DNA of 64,000 bases. It comes from Polaribacter tangerinus (GTDB lineage Bacteria; Bacteroidota; Bacteroidia; Flavobacteriales; Flavobacteriaceae). The stretch covers positions 1,488,001-1,552,000 of the forward strand of contig NZ_CP150668.1 of assembly GCF_038024095.1 (NCBI RefSeq), read 5' to 3'. The notes beneath the pieces are model-generated. The model saw only the letters and a list, made by a program, of their open reading frames with translations. It did no database searches and was not told the DNA's origin. Positions 19,145 through 27,844 of this stretch are shown piece by piece. How positions within the stretch are numbered: position 1 is the first letter of the stretch; each line of letters starts with the position of its first letter. A program made the translations under genes and the position numbers.

Positions 19145-19495
19145 TTAATCATTAACCGCTACTCTTACGCTTGGCTTCCAAACATTAACACTTGCAACTG
19201 TATTGTCTTTGTAAGTAATCTCTTGTAATTGGTCTTTTTTCCAAACAAACCACTTTCCTACTTTTTTTCCTTCGTTATAAAAAGCCATCTGTGTTTTTTC
19301 TCCTTGCTTATTGTAGCGTATCCACTTTCCGGTTAATTTTTTATCCTTAAAATAACCTTCTGTGCTCACTTTACCATCTTCATAATAATAAGTAGCTTTC
19401 ACTAAATTTCCATCTGCCTTAAATGTTGGCTTTACTTCTTGCGAGTATGCAATTGCAGCAATACAAAAGATAGCCATTGTTACTAATTTCTTCAT
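19145..19495 (-). CDS. Secreted MORN/YwqK-like repeat protein
   Basis: 116 residues. Signal peptide (MKKLVTMAIFCIAAIAYSQ), then three repeated beta-hairpin units: KATYYYEDGKVSTEGYFKDKKLTGKW, IRYNKQGEKTQMAFYNEGKKVGKW and FVWKKDQLQEITYKDN. The 'y..dGk...G.f.dgk..GkW' rhythm is that of MORN/YwqK-like proteins, common as small exported proteins in Flavobacteriaceae. YwqK relatives are often labelled antitoxins, but nothing here supports such a role. Single gene with its own terminator. Function unknown. Confidence 0.75.
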   Translation of the reverse strand: MKKLVTMAIFCIAAIAYSQEVKPTFKADGNLVKATYYYEDGKVSTEGYFKDKKLTGKWIRYNKQGEKTQMAFYNEGKKVGKWFVWKKDQLQEITYKDNTVASVNVWKPSVRVAVND

Positions 19496-19596
19496 GATAT
19501 ATAGTGTTTAAAAAATTATTATCACTTCAAATATAAATAATTAATAACAATTATCCAACATTTACATAACATTAATTTAACATTGGGGTTAAAAAC

Positions 19597-19631
19597 CAAA
19601 AAAAGTGTACTGATTAAGTACACTTTTTTTA
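19597..19631 (-). terminator. Terminator of rseP
   Basis: Stem AAAAGTGTAC (19601-19610) with GTACACTTTT (19618-19627), loop of 7 nt and A/T runs on both sides. It is correctly placed for rseP on the minus strand and could also stop plus-strand transcription. Confidence 0.78.
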
Positions 19632-19651
19632 AATAAAGATTGACTATTAAC

Positions 19652-20998
19652 TTAATTAAAAAGTCTAAAAATATCGTTTCCGTTGGCAAAAAGTAATAGT
19701 GCAATTAATAACACAAAACCAACAACTTGCGCATACTCTAAAAATTTATCTCCTGGCTTTCTTCCTGTAATCATTTCCCATAAAGTAAAAACTACATGTC
19801 CGCCATCTAATGCAGGTATTGGTAATAAGTTCATAAAACCTAACATAATAGAGAGAAATGCTGTAATATTCCAGAAAGACTCTGCACTAAACTCGTCAGG
19901 AAAAATACTCCCAATAGATATAAAACCACCCAAACCTTTGTAAGCACCGGTACTTGGGTTAAAAATCTTTTTTAACTGTTTTACGTAATCAGTAAGTGTT
20001 TTCCAAGATTTACTCCAACCAGCAGGAATTGCTTCTGCAAAAGAATACTCTTTATTAGCTAGTTTGTAATAACCTAATTTCTCTAAATCGTTAAACGAAG
20101 TGCCTCCAAAAACAACTCCTATATTACCATAGCTAGACACTTTTACAGGAACATCTTGTAAGGTGCCGTTTCTTTTTACGGTAATAGAAATTTCTTGGCC
20201 TTTGTGCTTTGCAAACTCGCTTTTAGCTTCATCATAATACACAATTGGAGTGCCATTTATTGCTGTAACAATATCTTTTGGTAAAATATTGGCTGTTGCG
20301 TTTAAGGAGTCTTTTTGAACACCAGCTATTACAAATGGATATCTAGGAAACAAAAATGCTCCTGCATCTTTTCCTCTGTCCATCAATTGAGAAATAAAGT
20401 CTTCTGGAATTTCTTTATCTAAAATAGTTCCATTTCTTTCTATTTGATAGCTGTTTCCGTTTATAAACTCTAATGTAAGTTCAGAAAATTTCTTTACTTT
20501 TTCTCCGTCTACAGTCAATACTTTATCTCCCGTTTGAAGACCTAACTTTACGGCTAGTGAATCTTGTACCCAAATACCGTCTTTTACATTTTCATTTGGC
20601 AAGTATTTCTCTCCATAAGCATACATTAGCATGATATAAATAAAAATACCCAAAACAAAATTTACAAAAACCCCACCTAACATAACAATTAATCGCTGCC
20701 ATGCTGGTTTAGAGCGAAACTCCCATGGTTTTGGTGGCAAAGCCATTTGCTCGGTATCCATACTTTCGTCTATCATACCAGCAATTTTTACATATCCGCC
20801 TAAAGGAATCCAACCAATACCATAAACGGTATCTCCAATTTTTTTCTTAAGTATAGAAAACTTATAGTCAAAAAAAAGGTAGAACTTTTCTACTTTTATT
20901 TTAAATAATTTCGCTGGAATAAAATGCCCTAGCTCGTGTAAAACAATTAATAATGATAAACTCAATATAAATTGAGATGCTTTTATAAATATTTCCAT
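19652..20998 (-). CDS. rseP: RIP metalloprotease RseP (site-2 protease)
   Basis: 448 residues. The zinc-binding HELGH (His21-Glu22-His25) lies in the first membrane helix; two PDZ-like regions occupy the middle (around LQTGDKVLTVDGEKV and ILPKDIVTAINGTPIV); the C-terminal membrane part has LLPIPALDGGH, the conserved NPDG-like second metal-ligand motif. It cuts membrane-embedded substrates such as anti-sigma factors in regulated intramembrane proteolysis. The usual companion dxr is not adjacent here. A TACATTTG -7-like element lies at 21028-21035 on the minus strand. Confidence 0.94.
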   Translation of the reverse strand: MEIFIKASQFILSLSLLIVLHELGHFIPAKLFKIKVEKFYLFFDYKFSILKKKIGDTVYGIGWIPLGGYVKIAGMIDESMDTEQMALPPKPWEFRSKPAWQRLIVMLGGVFVNFVLGIFIYIMLMYAYGEKYLPNENVKDGIWVQDSLAVKLGLQTGDKVLTVDGEKVKKFSELTLEFINGNSYQIERNGTILDKEIPEDFISQLMDRGKDAGAFLFPRYPFVIAGVQKDSLNATANILPKDIVTAINGTPIVYYDEAKSEFAKHKGQEISITVKRNGTLQDVPVKVSSYGNIGVVFGGTSFNDLEKLGYYKLANKEYSFAEAIPAGWSKSWKTLTDYVKQLKKIFNPSTGAYKGLGGFISIGSIFPDEFSAESFWNITAFLSIMLGFMNLLPIPALDGGHVVFTLWEMITGRKPGDKFLEYAQVVGFVLLIALLLFANGNDIFRLFN

Positions 20999-21140
20999 AC
21001 AGGTATAAAGTCTAATTTTAAAAGAAACAAATGTAAGGTTTTAAAGAGAGTTGTAAAAGAACTATTAAATGTTGGTTATTCTTTTAACAAAGATTTAGAG
21101 TTGACAGATAAAACAGGTAATTTTTAACGACAATTGCTCT

Positions 21141-21674
21141 TTATAATTGTTTCATTTTTTGAAACAAATCCCACAAAACAATTCCGGTTGTTACCGATAT
21201 GTTTAAAGAGTGTTTTGTGCCTAATTGCGGAATTTCGATACACAAATTAGAAGCATCTACAACTTCTTGTTGTACGCCTTTTACCTCGTTGCCCATAACA
21301 ATTGCATAGGTTACCTCTTTTTCTGGAAAAAAAGTATCTAGTTTGGTGCTATTCTCTGCTTGCTCAATAGCTAAAACCTGAATGTTTGCTGCTTTAAGTT
21401 TTTGTACTACAGAAAGTGTACTTTCGGCATATTCCCAAATAACAGATTCTGTTGCACCCAAGGCAGTTTTATGTATTTCTTTATTTGGTGGTGTTGCAGA
21501 AATGCCACATAAATATATTTTTTTTATCAAAAAAGCGTCACTTGTTCTAAAAACAGCACCAATATTGTTTAAGCTTCTAATATTATCGAGTACCACTATA
21601 ATTGGTGTTTTTTTTACTGCTTTAAACTCATCTACAGAAATTCTGTTAAGTTCAATATTTTTAAGTTTTCTCAT
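21141..21674 (-). CDS. TrmH/SpoU-family RNA 2'-O-methyltransferase
   Basis: 177 residues, a minimal SPOUT-fold enzyme without an extra N-terminal domain. Motif 1 is VVLDNIRSLNNIGAVFRTSDAF, motif 2 is AIVMGNEVKGV and motif 3 is IEIPQLGTKHSLNISVTTGIVLW, all standard for the SpoU class. It methylates a ribose 2'-OH in tRNA or rRNA using S-adenosylmethionine. Length and motifs are close to TrmL- and TrmH-type enzymes, but the target cannot be read. It is divergent from mutS. Confidence 0.9.
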   Translation of the reverse strand: MRKLKNIELNRISVDEFKAVKKTPIIVVLDNIRSLNNIGAVFRTSDAFLIKKIYLCGISATPPNKEIHKTALGATESVIWEYAESTLSVVQKLKAANIQVLAIEQAENSTKLDTFFPEKEVTYAIVMGNEVKGVQQEVVDASNLCIEIPQLGTKHSLNISVTTGIVLWDLFQKMKQL

Positions 21675-21757
21675 TTCTCACATTGTTAAAATATGCCTAT
21701 TTTTGTTACTGATGTAAGGTTATATTTACGCGATGAATCACTAACAACTATATTTTA

Positions 21758-21765
21758 TATCTTCG
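21758..21765 (+). promoter_or_regulatory. Putative -7 promoter element of mutS
   Basis: TATCTTCG, one mismatch to TAnnTTTG, 27 bp before the TTG start codon of mutS. Confidence 0.4.
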
Positions 21766-21792
21766 CAAAACTAATTTAAAATTTCTTAAAAC

Positions 21793-24402
21793 TTGGCAAA
21801 AAAGCAAGCAAAAAAGGTAACTCCTTTAATGAAACAATACAATGCAATCAAGAAAAAATATCCTGATGCTATGTTGCTATTTCGTGTAGGAGACTTTTAT
21901 GAAACCTTTGGAGAAGATGCCAAAAAAGCAGCCCATGTTTTAGGAATTACACTTACAAAAAGAGGTGCTGGTAGCGATACTGAAACAGCTTTGGCAGGTT
22001 TTCCGCATCATTCTTTAAATACCTATTTACCAAAGTTGGTAAAAGCCGGAATGCGTGTTGCTATTTGCGATCAGTTGGAAGACCCTAAAATGACCAAAAC
22101 AATAGTAAAGAGAGGCGTTACAGAGTTGGTTACTCCGGGGGTTTCTTTAAACGATGAGGTGTTACAATCTAAAACAAATAATTTCTTAGCCGCTGTTCAT
22201 TTTAATAAAAATCTATTAGGTATTTCTTTTTTAGATGTTTCTACAGGAGAGTTTTTGGTGGCTCAGGGAAATACCGAATATGTAGACAAATTATTACAAA
22301 ATTTTTCTCCGAGTGAGGTGTTGGTTCAAAAACAACACAAACAACAGTTTTTAGAATTATTTGAAAACAGATATTACACTTTTTATTTAGATGATTGGGT
22401 GTTTAACGCCACTTATGCAAATGAAATTTTACAAAATCATTTTGAGGTTAAAAACCTAAAGGGGTTTGGTGTAGAAGATTTAAAAAATGCTATAATTGCT
22501 GGTGGAGCAGTTCTTTATTATTTATCTGAAACACAGCACAATCAGCTAAAACACATTCAGAATATTAGTAGAATTGCTGAAGATAATTATGTTTGGATGG
22601 ATCGTTTTACGGTACGAAACCTAGAGCTTTACAACCCAAATTCTATAAATGCCGTTACTCTTTTAGATATTATAGATCAAACCATATCACCAATGGGTGG
22701 CCGATTGTTAAAACGTTGGTTGGCACTACCATTAAAAAACTTAGATGCTATAAAAAAGCGTCATGAATTGGTAAAGTTTTTTATAGATTCTGATGATTTT
22801 TCTACAATTGTAAGTTATCAATTAAAGCAAATTTCCGATTTAGAAAGGTTAATTTCTAAAGTAGCAACGGGCAAGGCATCACCAAGAGAAATTGTGCTTT
22901 TAAAAGATTCTTTAAAAGCTATAATTCCCATTAAAATTGCCGCTGAAAAAAGCAATAACAGTGTGGTAAAAGAGCTAGGCAAACAGCTACACACATGCAA
23001 AGAATTAGTTGATAAAATTACTGAAACTTTATTTGATGATGCTCCTGTAAATGTGAACAAAGGAAATGTTATTGCCACAGGAATTCACAAAGAATTAGAC
23101 GATTTGAGAGCCATTTCTAAGTCTGGTAAAAGTTATTTAGATAATATGTTGGCTAGAGAAACTGAACGTACCGGAATACACAGTCTCAAAATTGCTTTCA
23201 ACAATGTATTTGGATATTATATAGAAGTTAGAAATACGCACAAAGATAAGGTTCCAACAGAATGGATTCGTAAGCAAACTTTAGTAAACGCAGAACGTTA
23301 TATTACAGAAGAGTTAAAAGAATACGAAACAAAAATTTTAGGAGCAGAAGAAAAAATAAGTCAATTAGAGCAAGAAATATTTTCCAAACTACTACAATAT
23401 GTAATCGGTTTTGTACAAATAGTTCAAGAAAATGCTCAAATAATTGCAAAAATTGATTGTTTACATTCTTTTGCTGTTCTTGCAATAGCAAATAATTATG
23501 TTCGCCCAATAATGGATGAAAGTACCGATTTAGAGATAAAAAACGGACGTCATCCTGTAATTGAAAAACAATTACCTATAGACCAATCCTATATTGCAAA
23601 TGATGTTGTTTTAAACAGAAATATGCAACAAATTATTATGATTACCGGACCAAACATGTCTGGTAAATCTGCTATTTTAAGACAAACAGCACTTATTGTT
23701 TTACTGGCACAAATGGGTAGTTATGTTCCTGCGCAAAATGCAAAAATTGGTTTGGTAGACAAAATTTTTACACGTGTTGGTGCTAGTGATAATATTTCTA
23801 TGGGAGAATCTACATTTATGGTAGAAATGAATGAAACCGCCTCGATTTTAAATAATATTTCCGATCGTAGTTTGGTCTTATTAGACGAAATAGGAAGAGG
23901 CACTTCTACCTACGACGGAATTTCTATTGCTTGGGCGATTACCGAATTTTTACACGAACACCCATCAAAACCAAAAACTCTTTTTGCAACTCACTACCAC
24001 GAACTAAATGAAATGACCACTAGTTTTAAACGGATAAAAAACTTTAATGTATCTGTAAAAGAGCTAGAAAACACTATTATTTTTCTGCGAAAACTTGTTG
24101 CTGGCGGTTCTAACCATAGTTTCGGTATTCATGTTGCTAAACTTGCAGGAATGCCCAATACGGTTATTCATAGAGCAAATAAAATACTAAACAAGCTAGA
24201 AGAAAACACTAAAAAAAGTGAGGTTAAAGAGGCCTTAAAACAAGAACAACATACTGAAATGCAACTTAGTTTTTTTCAGTTAGACGATCCTTTGCTTGAA
24301 AATATTAGAGAAGAAATTTTAGCCACAAATATAGATTCACTAACGCCTATTGAAGCACTAATGAAGTTAAATGAGATTAAACGCATGCTTCAAAAAAAAT
24401 AA
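21793..24402 (+). CDS. mutS: DNA mismatch repair protein MutS
   Basis: 869 residues. The mismatch-reading motif is [14 protein letters not shown] (Phe and Glu of the F-x-E wedge), followed by connector, core and clamp domains. The ATPase has Walker A GPNMSGKS (about 619-626), Walker [17 protein letters not shown] and the signature STFMVEM. MutS recognises mispairs and starts repair with MutL. The start is TTG at 21793 ([19 protein letters not shown]); no ATG precedes the first conserved motif. Normal family length. It probably stands alone, since the next genes run the other way. Confidence 0.97.
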   Translation: MAKKQAKKVTPLMKQYNAIKKKYPDAMLLFRVGDFYETFGEDAKKAAHVLGITLTKRGAGSDTETALAGFPHHSLNTYLPKLVKAGMRVAICDQLEDPKMTKTIVKRGVTELVTPGVSLNDEVLQSKTNNFLAAVHFNKNLLGISFLDVSTGEFLVAQGNTEYVDKLLQNFSPSEVLVQKQHKQQFLELFENRYYTFYLDDWVFNATYANEILQNHFEVKNLKGFGVEDLKNAIIAGGAVLYYLSETQHNQLKHIQNISRIAEDNYVWMDRFTVRNLELYNPNSINAVTLLDIIDQTISPMGGRLLKRWLALPLKNLDAIKKRHELVKFFIDSDDFSTIVSYQLKQISDLERLISKVATGKASPREIVLLKDSLKAIIPIKIAAEKSNNSVVKELGKQLHTCKELVDKITETLFDDAPVNVNKGNVIATGIHKELDDLRAISKSGKSYLDNMLARETERTGIHSLKIAFNNVFGYYIEVRNTHKDKVPTEWIRKQTLVNAERYITEELKEYETKILGAEEKISQLEQEIFSKLLQYVIGFVQIVQENAQIIAKIDCLHSFAVLAIANNYVRPIMDESTDLEIKNGRHPVIEKQLPIDQSYIANDVVLNRNMQQIIMITGPNMSGKSAILRQTALIVLLAQMGSYVPAQNAKIGLVDKIFTRVGASDNISMGESTFMVEMNETASILNNISDRSLVLLDEIGRGTSTYDGISIAWAITEFLHEHPSKPKTLFATHYHELNEMTTSFKRIKNFNVSVKELENTIIFLRKLVAGGSNHSFGIHVAKLAGMPNTVIHRANKILNKLEENTKKSEVKEALKQEQHTEMQLSFFQLDDPLLENIREEILATNIDSLTPIEALMKLNEIKRMLQKK

Positions 24403-24405
24403 TAT

Positions 24406-24717
24406 TTACAACAGGCTCACTAAATTAAAGCCCAAAATAAATACAAGTAACAAACCTAGTATGCTTGTAATTACTTTGTGTAGATTTTTTTGTTTAGAAT
24501 AGTTTTGTAAAATCAGTAAAATTCCCACTATAGAAAGTAAGATATTTAATACAATTATTAGCGTAACATTTTCTATTAAATTAAAAAAGAACCCTTTGAA
24601 AGCGGTAACTCGATCTTATTGATTTTTGTATGTACTGCTGTTGTAAATAAAAACCCAAGAAAAAAAATTATAAACAGGAATAGCAGCAACTAAAATTAAA
24701 AGTAATTTCTTTTTCAT
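24406..24717 (-). pseudogene. Frame-broken small membrane protein gene
   Basis: Read from ATG at 24717, frame 1 gives MKKKLLLILVAAIPVYNFF and stops at codon 34 (TAA at 24616-24618). The middle makes protein sense one frame over (LGFLFTTAVHTKINKIELPL, then SKG). The tail makes sense in frame 1 again (FFFNLIENVTLIIVLNILL onward to GFNLVSLL and TAA at 24406). Joined, this would be a protein of about 103 residues with an N-terminal helix, an exterior loop and two more helices. The frame change points fall at T-rich runs (about 24654-24661 and 24584-24590), so either two compensating indels or two sequencing errors explain it. No homolog is recognised. It fills the gap between mutS and the next gene. 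Confidence 0.6.
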
Positions 24718-24723
24718 AATACA

Positions 24724-24936
24724 CTAAATTTTGTTGATTTTTACTTTTCTATCACTTGTATAATAATTGATAATACATGCCAAAGCACCCACAACTGGCA
24801 CAAATAAAATAACCGCTCCCCATATTAAAAAACGTAAATTACTAGTGCTTCTAGAGGCAAAAACAAGAGCTGTTATTACCAAAGCAAGTAGTAAAATAAT
24901 TAGGATAATAACCTGAAAAGAAGAAATGAATAACAT
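24724..24936 (-). CDS. PLDc_N-domain small membrane protein
   Basis: 70 residues with two membrane helices: FQVIILIILLLALVITALVF, then LIWGAVILFVPVVGALACIINYY. The pattern W-x-x-x-x-x-x-P-x-x-G-x-x-x-Y is that of the phospholipase D-nuclease N-terminal domain, found alone in many small Bacteroidota proteins. No catalytic part is present; the role is unknown. It starts 6 bp upstream of the frame-broken gene and may be cotranscribed with it. Confidence 0.75.
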   Translation of the reverse strand: MLFISSFQVIILIILLLALVITALVFASRSTSNLRFLIWGAVILFVPVVGALACIINYYTSDRKVKINKI

Positions 24937-25008
24937 ATTTGATTTTTTATAAAGCTACAAAAAAAACTTAATAAAATAATTGTTTTTCTATTTCTTAAAA
25001 TAACTCAG

Positions 25009-25016
25009 TATCTTTG
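25009..25016 (+). promoter_or_regulatory. Putative -7 promoter element, abutting the tatA start codon
   Basis: TATCTTTG ends only 4 bp before the ATG at 25021, so transcription would begin at or beside the start codon. Confidence 0.5.
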
Positions 25017-25020
25017 TACT

Positions 25021-25302
25021 ATGAATGTAACACTGTTGTTTATTAGTGGACCAGAAATTATAGTTATCATGTTAATTGTGGTAATGTTATTTGGCGCAGA
25101 TAAAATTCCTGAAATTGCAAGAGGTTTAGGAAAGGGAATCCGCCAGGTTAAAGATGCTACCAACGATATAAAAAGAGAAATAAAAGACAGTTCTGAAAAA
25201 CACGGTTTAGATACAGACGTTACAAAAGATATTCATAAAGAAATTAATGCTGTTAAAGATAATATAGATGATTTTACTGGGCCTATAAAAAGGCAATTAT
25301 AG
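25021..25302 (+). CDS. tatA: Twin-arginine translocase subunit TatA/E, copy 1
   Basis: 93 residues. One N-terminal helix ([18 protein letters not shown]), then [19 protein letters not shown], the FG hinge and amphipathic helix typical of TatA/TatE, and a charged tail. It forms the protein-conducting part of the Tat system with TatC, which is absent from this window. The SGPEI start is the common Bacteroidota form. If transcription starts at the predicted promoter, the mRNA is leaderless, or translation uses the in-frame TTG at 25036. Confidence 0.92.
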   Translation: MNVTLLFISGPEIIVIMLIVVMLFGADKIPEIARGLGKGIRQVKDATNDIKREIKDSSEKHGLDTDVTKDIHKEINAVKDNIDDFTGPIKRQL

Positions 25303-25307
25303 TTTTA

Positions 25308-25949
25308 TTATTTCACCCTAGTTATTGTTAAACCATCTCTTATTGGCAGCAATACTGTTTCTACTCTTTCATCTGAATTTATCAATTTATTATACCTTAA
25401 AAGAGCTGCGGTATCTTTATCCTTCGGATCTAATTCTTCTACTATTTTACCACTCCACAAAACATTGTCTGATAAAATAATACCTCCACTATTCATTTTA
25501 TCGATTATAAGATGATAATAATTTTCATAATTTGACTTATCGGCATCAATAAAAACCATATCAAACTTCTGTTTTAGAGTAGGTATCACTTCTAAAGCAT
25601 TGCCAATATATTGTTTAATTTGATGTCGGTATCCAGACTTTTCAAAATATTTATTTTGCAAATTTTGAAGTTCTTCATTTTTATCAATCGTAATTATGTT
25701 TCCTTCTGCAGGCATTGCTTCTGCAAAACACAAGGTTGCATAGCCTGTATAAGTACCTATTTCTAGAATATTTTTTGGTTGCTGAATTTTTGTTATCATT
25801 GCTAAAACTCTACCCTGAAAAGCACCGCTTAACATTCTTGGGTTTAATACTTTTTGCCAAGTTTCTCTAGTTAATTCTTGTAATATTGTTGGCTCTTCTT
25901 GTGAATGTGCCAAAACATAATTATCTATTTTTTCTGGTAAAAAATGCAT
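25308..25949 (-). CDS. Class I O-methyltransferase (caffeoyl-CoA/catechol OMT family)
   Basis: 213 residues. S-adenosylmethionine-binding motif I is ILEIGTYTGYATLCFAEAM; the acidic IITIDKNEEL follows; the metal-binding segment is DMVFIDADKSNYENYYHLI with SDNVLW downstream. This matches bacterial O-methyltransferase family 3, Mg-dependent enzymes acting on catechol-like substrates. The substrate here is unknown. It converges with tatA (5 bp between stops), and a terminator separates it from the sigma-factor operon upstream. Confidence 0.92.
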   Translation of the reverse strand: MHFLPEKIDNYVLAHSQEEPTILQELTRETWQKVLNPRMLSGAFQGRVLAMITKIQQPKNILEIGTYTGYATLCFAEAMPAEGNIITIDKNEELQNLQNKYFEKSGYRHQIKQYIGNALEVIPTLKQKFDMVFIDADKSNYENYYHLIIDKMNSGGIILSDNVLWSGKIVEELDPKDKDTAALLRYNKLINSDERVETVLLPIRDGLTITRVK

Positions 25950-25997
25950 ATTTCTTAACTATTTTTTTGTTGATAAAAAGTAATTCCAAAAGTACAA

Positions 25998-26030
25998 AAA
26001 AGCGGAACTTTATTAAAAAAGTTCCGCTTT
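25998..26030 (-). terminator. Terminator of the ECF sigma factor operon
   Basis: Stem AAAGCGGAACT with AGTTCCGCTTT (arms near 25998-26009 and 26019-26030) and an A/T-rich loop. Read on the minus strand it ends in a T-run and lies just after the zinc-finger gene. Confidence 0.82.
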
Positions 26031-26047
26031 AATAATACTTATTAGTA

Positions 26048-26308
26048 CTATTTATTTTTTTCGAGAAGCTGTTTTAATTGCTCTTTTTCTATTTCTGGCA
26101 TACAGTGCTTAACGTCTTTACAACTCTTAGCATACCCTTTATAAAAAGTAGTTAAAAGTCCGTTTTGTTTCGTATAAAGACTGCATATTTTACAGCTCAA
26201 AAAATGAATCCCTAGTTTTAATTTATCAGTAAAGGTAGCCTCACCGTACTGATTTTTATCACATATTGTGGTTGCTTGATTGCAACTAATTGTAAACTTT
26301 TTAAACAT
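26048..26308 (-). CDS. Small cysteine-rich protein, probable zinc-finger anti-sigma factor
   Basis: 86 residues, no membrane helix. The segment KLGIHFLSCKICSLY contains H-x3-C-x2-C, the core of the ZAS (zinc-binding anti-sigma) motif, and other Cys residues sit at about positions 9, 16, 63 and 69. It starts 4 bp after the stop of an ECF sigma factor, the standard place for a cognate anti-sigma factor. It is probably a soluble inhibitor whose release is tied to redox or metal state. The assignment rests on the motif and position rather than on overall similarity. Confidence 0.66.
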   Translation of the reverse strand: MFKKFTISCNQATTICDKNQYGEATFTDKLKLGIHFLSCKICSLYTKQNGLLTTFYKGYAKSCKDVKHCMPEIEKEQLKQLLEKNK

Positions 26309-26311
26309 CTT

Positions 26312-26878
26312 TTACTTATTAAACCAGTTATCTTCCATACATTTTCTTAGTTGCGTTCTGGCTCTGTGAATCATCACCCACAAATTTGACGAACTAATAT
26401 TTAACTCCTTACAAATTTCTTCCGTTTCGTACTCCAAAATAGTTTTCATTCTAAACACCATTGCATACTTTTCTGGCAACGCATTAATGCACTTTTCTAG
26501 CTGTTCTTTTAGTTCTTCATTCTCAATGGAACTACTCGAAGTATCATTCCAATTTTGCGGAACTCTCTCCTCTAACCAGCTTCCTTCATTATCGCCACTT
26601 TCATGAAAATTAATGCGAACTTCTGCTTGCCCTTTTCTCGAATTTATCTTTCTATAATAATCTATTATTTTTCTTTTTAAAATAGATACCAGCCAAGTTC
26701 TCTCAGAGGCCTTTCCTAAAAAATTATCTGCAGATTTTAAACCTGCCAAAAAAGTTTCTTGAACCAAATCTTTAGCAACATCGGCATCGTTTACTCTCGT
26801 AATTGTGTAGTTGTATAAATAATCTGCATAATTATCTATCCAGTTATTAACCTCTAAACTATGTTTTTTAGCCCCCAT
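26312..26878 (-). CDS. ECF-type RNA polymerase sigma factor
   Basis: 188 residues. Region 2: YNYTITRVNDADVAKDLVQETFLAGLKSADNF, then RTWLVSILKRKIIDYYRK. Region 4: LEKCINALPEKYAMVFRMKTILEYETEEICKELNISSSNLWVMIHRARTQLRKCM, with the helix-turn-helix that reads the -35 element. Likely directs RNA polymerase to a small stress regulon under control of the zinc-finger protein encoded immediately after it. The regulon cannot be deduced here. Confidence 0.95.
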   Translation of the reverse strand: MGAKKHSLEVNNWIDNYADYLYNYTITRVNDADVAKDLVQETFLAGLKSADNFLGKASERTWLVSILKRKIIDYYRKINSRKGQAEVRINFHESGDNEGSWLEERVPQNWNDTSSSSIENEELKEQLEKCINALPEKYAMVFRMKTILEYETEEICKELNISSSNLWVMIHRARTQLRKCMEDNWFNK

Positions 26879-26978
26879 TTGTTTATTGAAAGCTCAAATA
26901 TAATGCTTTATTTTATTTACCTAACAATGCATTTATGTATTCAATAAAATAAAAGGACTTCTATTTTAATGTATGCGA

Positions 26979-26986
26979 TATCTTTA
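26979..26986 (+). promoter_or_regulatory. Putative -7 promoter element of panB
   Basis: TATCTTTA, one mismatch to TAnnTTTG, 38 bp before the panB ATG. Confidence 0.4.
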
Positions 26987-27024
26987 CATATTTATTACTT
27001 TTACCACAAATTAAAATATTTACT

Positions 27025-27843
27025 ATGTCTGTTGCTAAAAAACAATATAAGCGAGTTACTGTAAAGTCTTTAGTCGATATGAAGGCTAATGGAGAAAAAA
27101 TCTCTATGTTAACTGCGTATGATTATACGATGGCAAAAATTGTTGATAGTGCCGGAATTGACGTTATTCTTGTAGGAGACTCTGCATCGAACGTTATGGC
27201 GGGCCACGAAACTACTTTGCCAATTACTTTAGATCAAATGATTTATCATGCTAGCTCTGTAGTAAGAGGTATAGAGCGTTGTTTGGTTGTTGTAGATTTG
27301 CCTTTTGGAAGTTATCAATCTGATCCCAAAGAAGCCTTGCGTTCTGCAATTAGAATCATGAAAGAATCTGGTGGTCATTCGATAAAACTTGAGGGAGGAA
27401 AAGAGATTAAAGATTCTATTAAACGGATTTTAAATGCTGGGATTCCTGTTATGGGACATTTAGGATTAACGCCACAATCTATTTATAAATTCGGAACCTA
27501 CACCGTAAGAGCAAAAGAGGAAGAAGAAGCAGAAAAACTTATGGAAGACGCCTTAATGTTAGAACGTATTGGTTGTTTTGCACTTGTTTTAGAAAAAGTA
27601 CCTGCCAAACTGGCCAAAAAAGTTGCTGATGCACTAACCATACCAGTTATTGGTATTGGAGCTGGTAACGGAGTTGATGGTCAGGTGTTGGTTACGCATG
27701 ATATGATTGGAATGACGCATGAATTTCATCCTCGCTTTTTAAGAAGGTATTTAGATTTGTTTAAAGACATGACCGGAGCTTTTAAAAACTATATTTCGGA
27801 TGTAAAAAGTGGTGATTTTCCGAATGAAAAAGAACAATACTAG
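27025..27843 (+). CDS. panB: 3-methyl-2-oxobutanoate hydroxymethyltransferase
   Basis: 272 residues, normal length. Conserved segments are [40 protein letters not shown] (Mg-binding Asp), [25 protein letters not shown] and [16 protein letters not shown]. It transfers a hydroxymethyl group from methylene-tetrahydrofolate to alpha-ketoisovalerate, the first committed step to pantothenate and coenzyme A. A 2-hydroxyacid dehydrogenase follows at once; it is not panE by sequence, so coupling to pantothenate synthesis is unproven. Confidence 0.97.
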   Translation: MSVAKKQYKRVTVKSLVDMKANGEKISMLTAYDYTMAKIVDSAGIDVILVGDSASNVMAGHETTLPITLDQMIYHASSVVRGIERCLVVVDLPFGSYQSDPKEALRSAIRIMKESGGHSIKLEGGKEIKDSIKRILNAGIPVMGHLGLTPQSIYKFGTYTVRAKEEEEAEKLMEDALMLERIGCFALVLEKVPAKLAKKVADALTIPVIGIGAGNGVDGQVLVTHDMIGMTHEFHPRFLRRYLDLFKDMTGAFKNYISDVKSGDFPNEKEQY

Positions 27844-27844
27844 C

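Noticed and set aside
19522..19704. Short minus-strand ORF between the MORN-like gene and rseP
   Set aside because: It overlaps the rseP terminator and C-terminal codons and has no conserved pattern; probably a chance frame in AT-rich DNA.
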